A stretch of 37,740 nt of DNA from Thermoplasmatota archaeon (lineage in GTDB: Archaea > Thermoplasmatota > E2 > DHVEG-1). This document shows, one piece after another, positions 16,086-24,761 of this stretch. Every line of letters starts with the position of its first letter. Position 1 is the stretch's first letter. The notes below the pieces were generated by a model. It did no database searches and was not told the origin of the DNA. It was given only the letters and a program-made list of their open reading frames with translations. The translations under genes were made by a program, and so were the position numbers. The DNA is taken from assembly GCA_022848765.1 (NCBI GenBank), contig JAJISJ010000004.1, positions 1 to 37,740 of the forward strand, written 5' to 3'.

Positions 16086-16565
16086 CTATTTTTCTTCTGT
16101 TTTAATGAAATCGCCTAAGGTGAGACCACTTGAATGATTGCTACTTATTTTTGTTGGAATTTCTTTCACTTTCTCAAAAAGAGATATTGAAAGTTCTTTC
16201 TCAATTTTTTCAGCTATCTTATCTGAAGGTCTTAGATCACCATTTTCAATCTTAGCAACTGTCACAGTTCGCTCACCAATTCTAAAACCTAATTCTTCTC
16301 TTGATAATTCTTTTTCTATTCTTGCATTTTTTATTGACTCTGACCAGTTAGATATCAATTCTCTATCCATCCCAACATAAACATCTCTAACTATTTTTCT
16401 TTTAATAATAGTTTTAATAGATTTGGTTACATTGGGCCTTATTTCTTTTTTTTCATTTATACTTTTTCCATATTTCATGCAACCTGGACAAAGCATCATT
16501 CGTACTCCATCAACATTAGATGGAAAACATTTAAAACCTTCATTACCACAAAGCTCGCATTGCAT
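16086..16565 (-). CDS. mbf1: Archaeal multiprotein bridging factor 1 (aMBF1)
   Basis: Transcription/translation-linked factor found in most archaea. The 159-residue protein has an N-terminal zinc ribbon (CELCG at residues 3-7 and CPGC at 27-30), a basic linker (KSIKTIIKRKIVRDV) and a C-terminal cro-type helix-turn-helix (ARIEKELSREELGFRIGERTVTVAKIENG). The AAGGTG site sits eight bases before the ATG, and the stop is two bases before the Sua5 start. The operon coiled-coil protein-aMBF1-Sua5-map-creatininase seems co-transcribed. Confidence 0.94.
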   Translation of the reverse strand: MQCELCGNEGFKCFPSNVDGVRMMLCPGCMKYGKSINEKKEIRPNVTKSIKTIIKRKIVRDVYVGMDRELISNWSESIKNARIEKELSREELGFRIGERTVTVAKIENGDLRPSDKIAEKIEKELSISLFEKVKEIPTKISSNHSSGLTLGDFIKTEEK

Positions 16566-16593
16566 AATTTCAACACCTTATAGATAGGTATTA

Positions 16594-17463
16594 CTAAATA
16601 AGTCCTGCTTTTTGTAAGGCCATAAGATCTTCAGTGCTTAGTTTTTCACCGCGTTTGAATTTTTCAAATATTTCATTCGCTTCTTTATGAGCAGTTGAAA
16701 CCTCAACTGCTTTCTTTTTTATTCTTTTTTCATCATGAGCAGTCGAAATTTTTCTTTCTAAATCATGAATCTTATCAACATAGTTAATAAATTCTTTATG
16801 AACCTCATCAGCTTGTATCTTTGTATTTACTATCATTTCTTGAATTTCATTTACCTTTCTTATTGAATTATCAAGCTGTTTTATTAATTTAATCATCGAC
16901 TCATGTTCTTCTTGAGCTCTTGTTGCTAATTTCTCAACAATATCGTGCTGTTTTTCTGCCTTATTCTTAATTGCAGTTTCCTCTTCAAGTGCTTTTTTTA
17001 ATTTAGGATCCTGATTTAAAAGTTTCTCTTGTTTTATTATTTTTGCATATAATTCAGAAATATATTCAATGACTTTTTTTTCTTTTCTAGGCGACATAGG
17101 TTTCGTCATTTGTTCTTCTTCTAAGGATCTTAATTGTTTACGTAATTCATTTAAATTAATCCCAGATGAAGATGATTGGGAACGTTCTAAACTAATAATT
17201 CTTTTTTTTATTTCTAATAGATTTGTATTTAATTTATTTCTTTGTTCTTTGGCATGTTGAACTCTTTCATTTAATTCATCCCTATTTTTTTTATGAAACG
17301 CAATATTGTTTCTTGTGTTTCTAATTGTAGAATTAAGGGAATCTCTATCATCTGCTAGTCTTTTAGAATTTGAATGTAATTTATTCCTTTTTTCTTTTAA
17401 TGTATTTGCCGTTTTTTGATATTCGTCTTTTTCAATTTTTAATTCATCTATTGTATTGCTCAT
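16594..17463 (-). CDS. Archaeal coiled-coil protein (COG1340-like)
   Basis: A 289-residue protein, almost entirely a charged alpha-helical coiled coil: segments such as LKEKRNKLHSNSKRLADDRD, LNSTIRNTRNNIAFHKKNRD and KLNTNLLEIKKRIISLER show heptad spacing. It resembles uncharacterised archaeal coiled-coil proteins of COG1340, often found near informational genes. The short C-terminal part (FKRGEKLSTEDLMALQKAGLI) ends in a conserved-looking helix. The ATG at 17463 is chosen because GAGG lies just upstream; an in-frame TTG at 17475 is an alternative. It is the first gene of the minus-strand operon, with an A/T-rich promoter region (17500-17520) upstream. Confidence 0.85.
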   Translation of the reverse strand: MSNTIDELKIEKDEYQKTANTLKEKRNKLHSNSKRLADDRDSLNSTIRNTRNNIAFHKKNRDELNERVQHAKEQRNKLNTNLLEIKKRIISLERSQSSSSGINLNELRKQLRSLEEEQMTKPMSPRKEKKVIEYISELYAKIIKQEKLLNQDPKLKKALEEETAIKNKAEKQHDIVEKLATRAQEEHESMIKLIKQLDNSIRKVNEIQEMIVNTKIQADEVHKEFINYVDKIHDLERKISTAHDEKRIKKKAVEVSTAHKEANEIFEKFKRGEKLSTEDLMALQKAGLI

Positions 17464-17717
17464 TACATGCCTCAAATATTATTAACAATTATTGTATTAT
17501 GTGCAAAATATAATATATTTATTAAGTATTTCGAAAGTGATGTTATTACTCCTCAATTTCTTTTAAATTTATATAACAAGTTAAATTTAATATGGCGGGA
17601 ATTAACGGTTCCTATATATATGTTTCTTTAATATTAGTATTTATTTAAAATCTTATTGAAAACATAGAATAAAGCGTAATATTTTTACTACTTGTTTACT
17701 TATCAATACTTGATTTA
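17464..17717. promoter_or_regulatory. Divergent promoter region between the coiled-coil operon and the wHTH gene
   Basis: A 254-base intergenic stretch with no gene I can support. On the minus strand an AATATATTATATTTT element near 17500-17520 may be the TATA box of the five-gene operon. On the plus strand AATATTTTTA (17678-17687) lies about 30 bases before the wHTH ATG, fitting a nearly leaderless transcript. A middle patch (17591-17620) is less AT-rich but shows no RNA fold that I recognise. Confidence 0.35.
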
Positions 17718-18107
17718 ATGATTAACACAATCGAACAATTTGGCCGAAATGCTGGTAAGGTTTGGAATGTCCTTAATAATAGTAATAATTTGCTTACAGA
17801 TTTTAAATTAATGGACTTAACAAGTTTGAGAGAATATGAATTATATATAGCTATTGGATGGTTAGCAAAGGAAAATAAAATAAGAAAAGAAGGAGAATAT
17901 TTTAGATTAGATAATACAAATTTAACCAATCAAATTGGCAAAAATGCAGGAATAATCTGGAGATTTTTGTTCAAGGAGGGAGATATAACTATTCATAATC
18001 TATTATTCAAGTTAAGAATTGATGAAAAGGAAATTTATTCAGCAATTGGATGGCTAGCTAGAGAAAATAAAATTAAAATAAAGAAAGACATATACAAAAT
18101 CAAATAA
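17718..18107 (+). CDS. Tandem winged-helix protein (DUF2582-like)
   Basis: Two copies of a small winged helix-turn-helix domain in 129 residues. Repeat one runs about 5-62 (GRNAGKVWNVLN... YIAIGWLAKENKI) and repeat two about 70-129 (GKNAGIIWRFLF... YSAIGWLARENKI). The repeated motifs G+NAG-+W and AIGWLA+ENKI show internal duplication and match the DUF2582 wHTH family found in bacteria and archaea. It is probably a DNA-binding regulator, but no ligand domain is present and the target is unknown. It lies 107 bases upstream of alaS in the same direction. Confidence 0.8.
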   Translation: MINTIEQFGRNAGKVWNVLNNSNNLLTDFKLMDLTSLREYELYIAIGWLAKENKIRKEGEYFRLDNTNLTNQIGKNAGIIWRFLFKEGDITIHNLLFKLRIDEKEIYSAIGWLARENKIKIKKDIYKIK

Positions 18108-18214
18108 TAAAACATTAAAAATCGTCAGATTTAGGAGAAATAAATTTTAACTTTCCTTTCATTAATTCGGTCAATCTTATTAACTAATTAAATATTCAAT
18201 GAAAGTGATATAAA

Positions 18215-20965
18215 ATGGATTCATTTCTAGAAAAAGAATGTAAATTAAATTTCTTCATAAATAATGATTTTATTAGAAAAAAATGTAAATCTTGTGGAGA
18301 TTATTTCTGGACATTAAATTATGATTTAGACATTTGTGGAGATAAACCTTGTACAGATTTCAGTTTTATAAACAATCCAATGGGAAATAGTAAACTATCT
18401 CTTAATGAAGTTAGAGAATATTTTTTATCTTTTTTTGAGAAAAATAATCATTCTAAGTTGTGTTACCCTATAACTGGAGAAAGATGCCCAGTTATTGCAA
18501 GATGGAGATCTGATATATATTTAACAATTGCATCTATTGCAGATTTTCAACCACATGTTACATCTGGAGAGGTTCCTCCTCCAGCTAATCCTTTGGTAAT
18601 TTCTCAACCATGTATAAGATTAAATGATCTTGAGCAGGTTGGTGTAAGTGGACGTCATCTAACAATTTTCGAAATGATGGGACATCATGCTTTCAATAAA
18701 AATATTGATGAAATATATTGGAAGGAAGAAACTGTAAGATATTGTGACGAGTTTTTTGTAAATAAAATTGGAATTGAAAGAAATGAAATAACATATAAAG
18801 AACAATTATGGGACGGTGGAGGAAATGCAGGTCCTTGTCTTGAAGTTTTAGCTGGAGGATTAGAAATTGCAACGCTTGTTTTTATGAATCTAAAAAAAGA
18901 ATTAAACGGTAATTTCATAATAAATGGTGAAAAATATTCTCAAAATCCATTAAATATTGTTGATACGGGTTATGGACTTGAACGAATATCATGGATAACA
19001 AAAGGTACTAACACAATATATGAATCAGTTTTTCCAAGAGTTATTGATTGGATATATAATAATTCAAAAAATAATCATGATACTCCGATTTTATACTCAC
19101 TTGCAGATCATTCAAAATGTCTTGCATTTATGCTTGGAGATGGTATAGTTCCATCAAATGTTAAAGCAGGGTATCTTGCAAGACTCATAATAAGAAGATC
19201 TCTTCGTTTTATTAAAAAATTACAATTTGATGCTACATTAAGAGATTTAGTTGAAATCCAGTTAGATAATTTAAATAATGATTTTCCATCATTATTAAAT
19301 GGAAAAAAGCAAATATTTGAAATATTGGATATTGAAACAAAAAAATATTCTGACACTATATTGAAAGGCGGATTATTAGTAAAAAAAATAATAAAAAACA
19401 AGGAGAAGTTAGATAATAAAAAGCTAATAACTTTATATGATACCCACGGAATGCCGCCAGATTTGGTTAAAAAAATTTCTAAAAAAGAGGGAGTGTATAT
19501 AGAAATTCCGGAAAATTTTTATTCTATGATAGCTGAACTACATTCACATGAAGAAAGAGTTATATTAAATGAGGAGATAAAGCAAGATTTACCAATTACA
19601 AAGAAACTTTTTTATGATGATCATTACACAAAAGAATTTGACGCTAAAGTTATATGGAAAAATAAATTAATTAATGGAACTGAAATAATTCTTGATAAAA
19701 CTAGTTTTTATCCTGAGGGCGGTGGTCAACCAGGAGATCATGGATTTTTCATAGTAAATAATAATAAAATAAAAGTTAAATCTACTTTAAAAAAAGGAGA
19801 TACAATAATACATATTATTGAAGGTGATTTATCTATTGGAGATAAAATTCATGCGAAAATTGACTGGGAATATAGATATTCACTTATGAAACATCATACA
19901 GGCACTCATGTTGTAAATGCAGCATTAAGGAAAAATTTGGGTGACCATATCTGGCAAGCAGGTTCTCAAATTGCAGATAAAGAAGCTAGATTTGATTTTG
20001 CTCATTATAAAAAAATATCTGATGATGATATTAAAATAATTGAAAAAACTGCAAACGATTTAATAAAAGGGGGAGCAATCGTTGAAAAAAGTATCATTGA
20101 TCGAAACAAAGCTGAAAGAAAATATGGGTTTAGATTGTACCAGGGCGGGGTTCCTCCTGGGAATTCAATTAGAGTCATTAATATTCCAGAAGTAGATGTT
20201 GAAGCTTGCGGTGGTACACATCTCAATAACATAAATGAAGTCGAACAAATTAGAATTTTAAAATCTGAGAGAATTCAAGACGGTGTAAATAGAATTACCT
20301 TTACTGCTGGTAAAATGGTTGAAGTTTTTCAAAAAGTGGAAATCGAGCAATACAACAGAATTATTCAAATAATTAGTTCTAAATATAAAATAAAAAATGA
20401 AATAAATATTACAAATCAATTGAATGAGGCGTCTAAAATATTCTCAGTTCCAATTAGCCAATTAGAATCGACAATTCAAAGATTTTTATCAGATTTTGAT
20501 AATGATAAATTAACTGAATTAGAGGATTTAAAAGAAGCTTGTCAACATATATTCAATAATTGGAAAAAAATAAAAAAAATAAAACGAAAAAAATCAAATG
20601 AAAAAGAAGTTTATAAACAATTACCGTATGAAATTAAACATATTGGATCTGTTGAAATAATAATAATACAAAAAATATCAAACCTCTTTAACGAGTTGAT
20701 AATAGCTGGTCAAACAACTATAGAAAAAGAAAGTAGAATTATAGTCATAGGTAGTAAAAAGGGAATAACTATTGCATGTTCAAAAAATTTAACTGATGAA
20801 TATAATTTTGATTGTTCAGCTGTAATAAAAGAATCTGGTAAGTTATTAGGTGGTGGAGGAGGAGGTTCAAAAACATTAGCTCAAGCTGGTGGGCCAGAAA
20901 AAAACAATATTAAAGAAGCAATAGAAAAAACGGTTGAATTAACAATAAAAATGCTAGTTAAATAG
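18215..20965 (+). CDS. alaS: Alanyl-tRNA synthetase
   Basis: Charges tRNA-Ala and edits mis-charged Ser/Gly. This is the archaeal type, 916 residues. It opens with a Cys-rich N-terminal extension (residues about 24-46: CKSCGD and CGDKPC). The class II catalytic core follows (CPVIARWRSDIYL, FEMMGHHAF). The editing domain has HHTGTH (His561/His565) and CGGTH (Cys665/His669). The C-Ala region ends with a GGGGGG run and a LAQAGG segment. GTGAT lies seven bases before the ATG. The window's own tRNA-Ala has the G3-U70 pair that AlaRS recognises. It converges on sec61-beta. Confidence 0.96.
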   Translation: MDSFLEKECKLNFFINNDFIRKKCKSCGDYFWTLNYDLDICGDKPCTDFSFINNPMGNSKLSLNEVREYFLSFFEKNNHSKLCYPITGERCPVIARWRSDIYLTIASIADFQPHVTSGEVPPPANPLVISQPCIRLNDLEQVGVSGRHLTIFEMMGHHAFNKNIDEIYWKEETVRYCDEFFVNKIGIERNEITYKEQLWDGGGNAGPCLEVLAGGLEIATLVFMNLKKELNGNFIINGEKYSQNPLNIVDTGYGLERISWITKGTNTIYESVFPRVIDWIYNNSKNNHDTPILYSLADHSKCLAFMLGDGIVPSNVKAGYLARLIIRRSLRFIKKLQFDATLRDLVEIQLDNLNNDFPSLLNGKKQIFEILDIETKKYSDTILKGGLLVKKIIKNKEKLDNKKLITLYDTHGMPPDLVKKISKKEGVYIEIPENFYSMIAELHSHEERVILNEEIKQDLPITKKLFYDDHYTKEFDAKVIWKNKLINGTEIILDKTSFYPEGGGQPGDHGFFIVNNNKIKVKSTLKKGDTIIHIIEGDLSIGDKIHAKIDWEYRYSLMKHHTGTHVVNAALRKNLGDHIWQAGSQIADKEARFDFAHYKKISDDDIKIIEKTANDLIKGGAIVEKSIIDRNKAERKYGFRLYQGGVPPGNSIRVINIPEVDVEACGGTHLNNINEVEQIRILKSERIQDGVNRITFTAGKMVEVFQKVEIEQYNRIIQIISSKYKIKNEINITNQLNEASKIFSVPISQLESTIQRFLSDFDNDKLTELEDLKEACQHIFNNWKKIKKIKRKKSNEKEVYKQLPYEIKHIGSVEIIIIQKISNLFNELIIAGQTTIEKESRIIVIGSKKGITIACSKNLTDEYNFDCSAVIKESGKLLGGGGGGSKTLAQAGGPEKNNIKEAIEKTVELTIKMLVK

Positions 20966-20975
20966 AAATCATTAA

Positions 20976-21143
20976 CTAAAATTTAATAACTAAATGTGCA
21001 ATCGATAAAATTACAATTGTTGAAATGCACATAACAATTACAAACCAAGGTGGTATCCTTAATGATGATTTTTCTTCTGCATCAAAATATCGGATTAAAC
21101 CTGCAGAGGAATGAAACCCCTCTCCTTTTTTTTGTTTAGCCAT
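20976..21143 (-). CDS. secG: Preprotein translocase subunit Sec61-beta (archaeal SecG)
   Basis: Small tail-anchored component of the archaeal SecYE-beta translocon. The 55-residue frame has a basic start, the conserved cytosolic motif HSSAGLIRYFDAEEKSSLRI and a PPWFVI entry, then one C-terminal membrane helix (VIVMCISTIVILSIAHLVI). Length and topology match archaeal Sec61-beta. It is below the usual length cut-off of automatic callers. Its stop is ten bases from the alaS stop, in convergent orientation, and it is divergent from gfcR. No good ribosome binding site is seen. Confidence 0.9.
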   Translation of the reverse strand: MAKQKKGEGFHSSAGLIRYFDAEEKSSLRIPPWFVIVMCISTIVILSIAHLVIKF

Positions 21144-21289
21144 TATTATCAACTTTATATATATAGTATAATCTCCACATAGATTTCCAATATTTTAGTT
21201 TTTCTATTGTTTAAATAAATAATTTAAGATTTCTAAATTTTGCAAACATCTAAATATTATTTTCATATTCATAGGTAAAGGTGTAAATA
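21144..21289. promoter_or_regulatory. Divergent promoter region between sec61-beta and gfcR
   Basis: A 146-base gap. TAAATATTAT (21251-21260) is a plausible TATA box for gfcR and is followed by an AAAGGTG ribosome binding site ending about seven bases before the ATG. For sec61-beta, a TATATATAGTATA stretch (21160-21172) may act on the minus strand. No operator palindrome is obvious. Confidence 0.35.
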
Positions 21290-21871
21290 ATGAAGGAGAT
21301 CGATGCTCTTATTATCAAAGCATTAAAATATAAGAAAAATGGACTTACAGATCATGAAATTGCTGAGGATCTTAATGTTTCAAAAGAAACGGCTATATGG
21401 CTTTTAAATAAGGGAAAAGAAAAAAAACCAGAGGGGGATATAAAAGTTGGTTGGCGTTCCCTTGGAGTTTATCCTTCGAGGATGAGTTATATCTCAGATG
21501 CATTATGTGATATTTTATTGGAAGAAATAGAAAATAATGATCTTGATGTAAACACAGTAGTAGGTATTGCAATAAATGGCATTCCTTTTGCCACTTTAAT
21601 CGCTGAAAAATTGGATTTTGAACTTGCTGTTTTTAGACCCCATCATGAAAAGGAAGGATGGTTTTCTTCAAATTATGCAAATGTAAAAAATAAACAAGTT
21701 GTAATTATAGATGATGTTGTTGGTACTGGCGACACATTCAAAAATACAATTAAAGCAACTAAATCTGAAAAAGGCACTCCAGTATTGTGTATTGCTATTT
21801 TAAATAAGAGGGCTCAAAATGATATTCAAGGAGTTCCGTTAAGAGCTCTGATTAGATCTAGAGTAATCTAA
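21290..21871 (+). CDS. gfcR: GfcR-type transcriptional regulator (HTH plus PRTase-like domain)
   Basis: Archaeal regulator that joins an N-terminal helix-turn-helix (residues about 15-38, NGLTDHEIAEDLNVSKETAIW) to an orotate phosphoribosyltransferase-like ligand domain. The PRPP loop VVIIDDVVGTGDTF is near residue 142. In haloarchaea the orthologue controls glycolytic genes such as gapdh and pgk-type genes in response to sugar. Here gap and pgk lie about 3 kb downstream on the same strand, which supports a similar job but does not prove it. AAAGGTG precedes the ATG. The PRT signature could also mean a real enzyme; the HTH argues for regulation. Confidence 0.85.
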   Translation: MKEIDALIIKALKYKKNGLTDHEIAEDLNVSKETAIWLLNKGKEKKPEGDIKVGWRSLGVYPSRMSYISDALCDILLEEIENNDLDVNTVVGIAINGIPFATLIAEKLDFELAVFRPHHEKEGWFSSNYANVKNKQVVIIDDVVGTGDTFKNTIKATKSEKGTPVLCIAILNKRAQNDIQGVPLRALIRSRVI

Positions 21872-21903
21872 TTTTATTTACCAAGTTTAGGGAGAAATTC
21901 TTA

Positions 21904-23454
21904 ATGCATTGGGCAGATGTCATTGCAAATAATCTGATAAAAAAAGGGAATAAACATGTTTTAGCAACTGGGATAACTCCATCAGGGCCTATTCATGTTG
22001 GAAATATGCGCGAAGTAATCACCACAGATGCTATTTATAAGGCTTTGATTGAAAAAGGTGCTGAACCAGAATTTATATATATTGCTGATGATTATGATCA
22101 TTTAAGAAAATTATACCCTTTTTTACCAGATTTTTTTAAAAAATATATAGGTATACCAATATGTGAAATACCTTGTATATGTGGAAAGCATGAAAGTTAT
22201 GCTGATCATTATCTGATTTCATTTTTAGATTCTTTAAAAAAATTGGGCATTACTCCAAAAGTAATTCGTGCCAGTGAGATCTATAAAAATGGTAATTACA
22301 ATCATTCAATACAAATTGCTTTGGAAAATGTTGAAAAAATAAAGGATATCATTGAAAATATTTCTAAAAGAAAATTACCAAAAAATTGGATTCCTTTTAA
22401 TGTTAAATGTATTAATTGTGGAAAGATAACTGAAACAAAACCGATTTTATATGAATTTCCAAATATTGAATATAAATGCAATTGTGGGTATGAAGGTTCT
22501 GCGGATATTAGAGAAGGTGGTTCAGGTAAATTACCATGGAGAATTGATTGGCCCGCAAGATGGAAGATGCTTGGAGTAACTTTTGAACCCTTTGGAAAAG
22601 ATCTTGGTACAGTAGGAGGAGCTAGACAAACCGGAGAAAAAATTGTTAAAGAGATTTTCAATTATTCTCCACCTGACTACACAGTTTATGAATTTATATT
22701 ATTAAAAGGAAAAGGTGCAATGCATAGCTCTAAAGGAACTGCGTTAAGTTCCGAGGAAATGCTTGCAATGACCCCGCCTGAAGTTTTAAGATTCTTAATT
22801 GTTAAAAATCAACCTAATAAACATATAGTTTTTGATCCAGGTTTTGGATTGTTAAACCTTGTTGATGAATATGACCAATTTGAACGGATATTTTTTGGAA
22901 AAGAGGATATAATAAAGGGTATGAAAGATATTGAAAAAATCTATGAATTATCTCAACCATATAAAATTCCAAATAAAATTCCATTTCAAATTCCATACAG
23001 ACATTTGGTTACTATTGTCCAGATATCTAAAGAATGGAAGGATATTAAAAAAATACTATTAAGAACGAAACAAATTCCTGAGAATATTGGAAAATTTGAA
23101 GAGAAAAATATTAAACAACGAACAAAACATGTTGAATATTGGTTGAAATTTTTTGCTCCGAATAAATTGAAATTTGAAATTAAAAATAAACTTCCTAATC
23201 TAAAACTTTTAGAAAAACAAAAAAAAATTATTAATGCACTTATAGATAAATTAAATTCAATTGAATGGGATCCAAATGCTATTCATAAAGAAATTTATGC
23301 TATATCTGAAATTGAAAATGTATCAATAAAAACTACTTTTACAACTTTATATCAAATTCTTCTAGGACAAAATGAAGGCCCTCGTGCGGGATATTTCATA
23401 TCAAATTTAGATAGAGATTTTGTCATGAATAGATTAAAAGAAGCAGTTAAATAA
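21904..23454 (+). CDS. lysS: Lysyl-tRNA synthetase, class I
   Basis: Archaeal-type class I LysRS, 516 residues, unrelated to the bacterial class II enzyme. The HIGH-like motif is HVGN at residues 31-34 within TPSGPIHVGNMRE. The KMSKS-like loop is SSKG at 275-278, following GKGAMH. A zinc-binding insert has Cys pairs (CINCG and CNCG, residues about 172-200). The C-terminal helical region follows, ending with a YQILLGQNEGPRAGYFIS segment. It begins 32 bases after gfcR with a GGGAG site, and is followed 24 bases later by the methylthiotransferase. Confidence 0.95.
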   Translation: MHWADVIANNLIKKGNKHVLATGITPSGPIHVGNMREVITTDAIYKALIEKGAEPEFIYIADDYDHLRKLYPFLPDFFKKYIGIPICEIPCICGKHESYADHYLISFLDSLKKLGITPKVIRASEIYKNGNYNHSIQIALENVEKIKDIIENISKRKLPKNWIPFNVKCINCGKITETKPILYEFPNIEYKCNCGYEGSADIREGGSGKLPWRIDWPARWKMLGVTFEPFGKDLGTVGGARQTGEKIVKEIFNYSPPDYTVYEFILLKGKGAMHSSKGTALSSEEMLAMTPPEVLRFLIVKNQPNKHIVFDPGFGLLNLVDEYDQFERIFFGKEDIIKGMKDIEKIYELSQPYKIPNKIPFQIPYRHLVTIVQISKEWKDIKKILLRTKQIPENIGKFEEKNIKQRTKHVEYWLKFFAPNKLKFEIKNKLPNLKLLEKQKKIINALIDKLNSIEWDPNAIHKEIYAISEIENVSIKTTFTTLYQILLGQNEGPRAGYFISNLDRDFVMNRLKEAVK

Positions 23455-23478
23455 TGATATCATTTATTAAGAATAACT

Positions 23479-24732
23479 ATGAATATCTATATTGAAACTT
23501 ATGGTTGTACTGCAAATAAATGTGACGAGAGCATTATTAAAGGTATTTTATTAAAACATTTTTTTAAAATAATAAATCATGTAGAAAAAGCGGATATAAT
23601 AATTATTTTAACTTGTACAGTTATAAATACTACTGAACAAAGAATGCTATCTCGTCTTAGATATTTTAAAAATTTTAAGAAAAAAATTATTGTAACAGGC
23701 TGTATGGCATCTATTCAATCTAAATTAATAAAATCAATATTACCCGATTCCATAATATTGCCACCATACTATATTCATCATATTGTAGATATTATAAATG
23801 AGGGAGAAAAAATTAAATATAAATTGATAGATAAAACAAAACTTAGCAAATATTTTAATGAGGTAACAGCATCAATTTTAATATCAGAAGGTTGCGATTT
23901 CTCTTGTTCCTATTGTATTACATCTCTTGCTAGAGGAAAACTTAGAAGTTTTCCAATAAATGAAATAAAAAGAGATATTGATTTAGCTTTGATGCAGGGC
24001 TGCAAGGAAATTCAAATAACCTCACAAGATGCAAGTTCCTATGGGTTAAATTCAAAAAGTAATCTTGGAATTTTATTAGATAATATTTGTAAAATTAGGG
24101 GAGAATATAGAATTAGAGTAGGTATGATGAATCCATATACGGTTCAAAAAAATCTTTATCCAATTATTGATGGTTTTAACGATGATAAAATTTTTAAATT
24201 TATTCATTTGCCGGTTCAATCAGGAGACGATATAATATTAGAAAAGATGAATAGAAAATATAATGTTACAGATTTTTTCAACATTATTAATAATTTTAAG
24301 AAAAAATTTCCAAGAATTACAATTTCAACTGATATTATAGTTGGTTTTCCTACTGAAACAGTTGAACAATTCAATAAATCTATTAATCTCATTGAAAAAT
24401 TACGTCCAGATATTGTTAATATTACTCGATTTTCAGCTCGCCCTAATACAAAAGCAAAGAAATTTTCTGGCCGTATTAAAACCGAGGATGTAAAAAATCG
24501 CTCTAGACTTTTATCAAAAATTTCTAAGGAAATATCATATAATAATAATAAATTACATATTGGAGAAAAATATAGGGTATTAACTACTAAAATTGGAAAA
24601 AATAAGACTATAGTTGGACGAACAGATAATTATAAACCAGTAATATTAAAAGAAGAAATTGGTTTAGGTAAATTTATCAAAGTAGAAATTACCCAATCTA
24701 CTCAGAATTATCTTGTCGGAATTATTATATAG
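23479..24732 (+). CDS. tRNA-t6A37 methylthiotransferase (e-MtaB / CDKAL1 type)
   Basis: Radical SAM enzyme converting t6A37 into ms2t6A37 in tRNAs reading ANN codons. The 417-residue protein has the three classic domains: UPF0004 N-domain with cluster cysteines Cys10 (YGCTANKCD), LTCTVINTTE and VTGCMAS; radical SAM core with Cys139, Cys143 and Cys146 (CDFSCSYC); and a C-terminal TRAM domain (IGEKYRVLTT... GRTDNYKPV...). The TSQDASSYG and HLPVQSGDD motifs belong to the family. It is co-directional with lysS, gap and pgk. It complements the Sua5 gene on the opposite strand at 15.5 kb. Confidence 0.92.
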   Translation: MNIYIETYGCTANKCDESIIKGILLKHFFKIINHVEKADIIIILTCTVINTTEQRMLSRLRYFKNFKKKIIVTGCMASIQSKLIKSILPDSIILPPYYIHHIVDIINEGEKIKYKLIDKTKLSKYFNEVTASILISEGCDFSCSYCITSLARGKLRSFPINEIKRDIDLALMQGCKEIQITSQDASSYGLNSKSNLGILLDNICKIRGEYRIRVGMMNPYTVQKNLYPIIDGFNDDKIFKFIHLPVQSGDDIILEKMNRKYNVTDFFNIINNFKKKFPRITISTDIIVGFPTETVEQFNKSINLIEKLRPDIVNITRFSARPNTKAKKFSGRIKTEDVKNRSRLLSKISKEISYNNNKLHIGEKYRVLTTKIGKNKTIVGRTDNYKPVILKEEIGLGKFIKVEITQSTQNYLVGIII

Positions 24733-24761
24733 CTTCATAGTATTTGAGGGATGTGGAAGGG

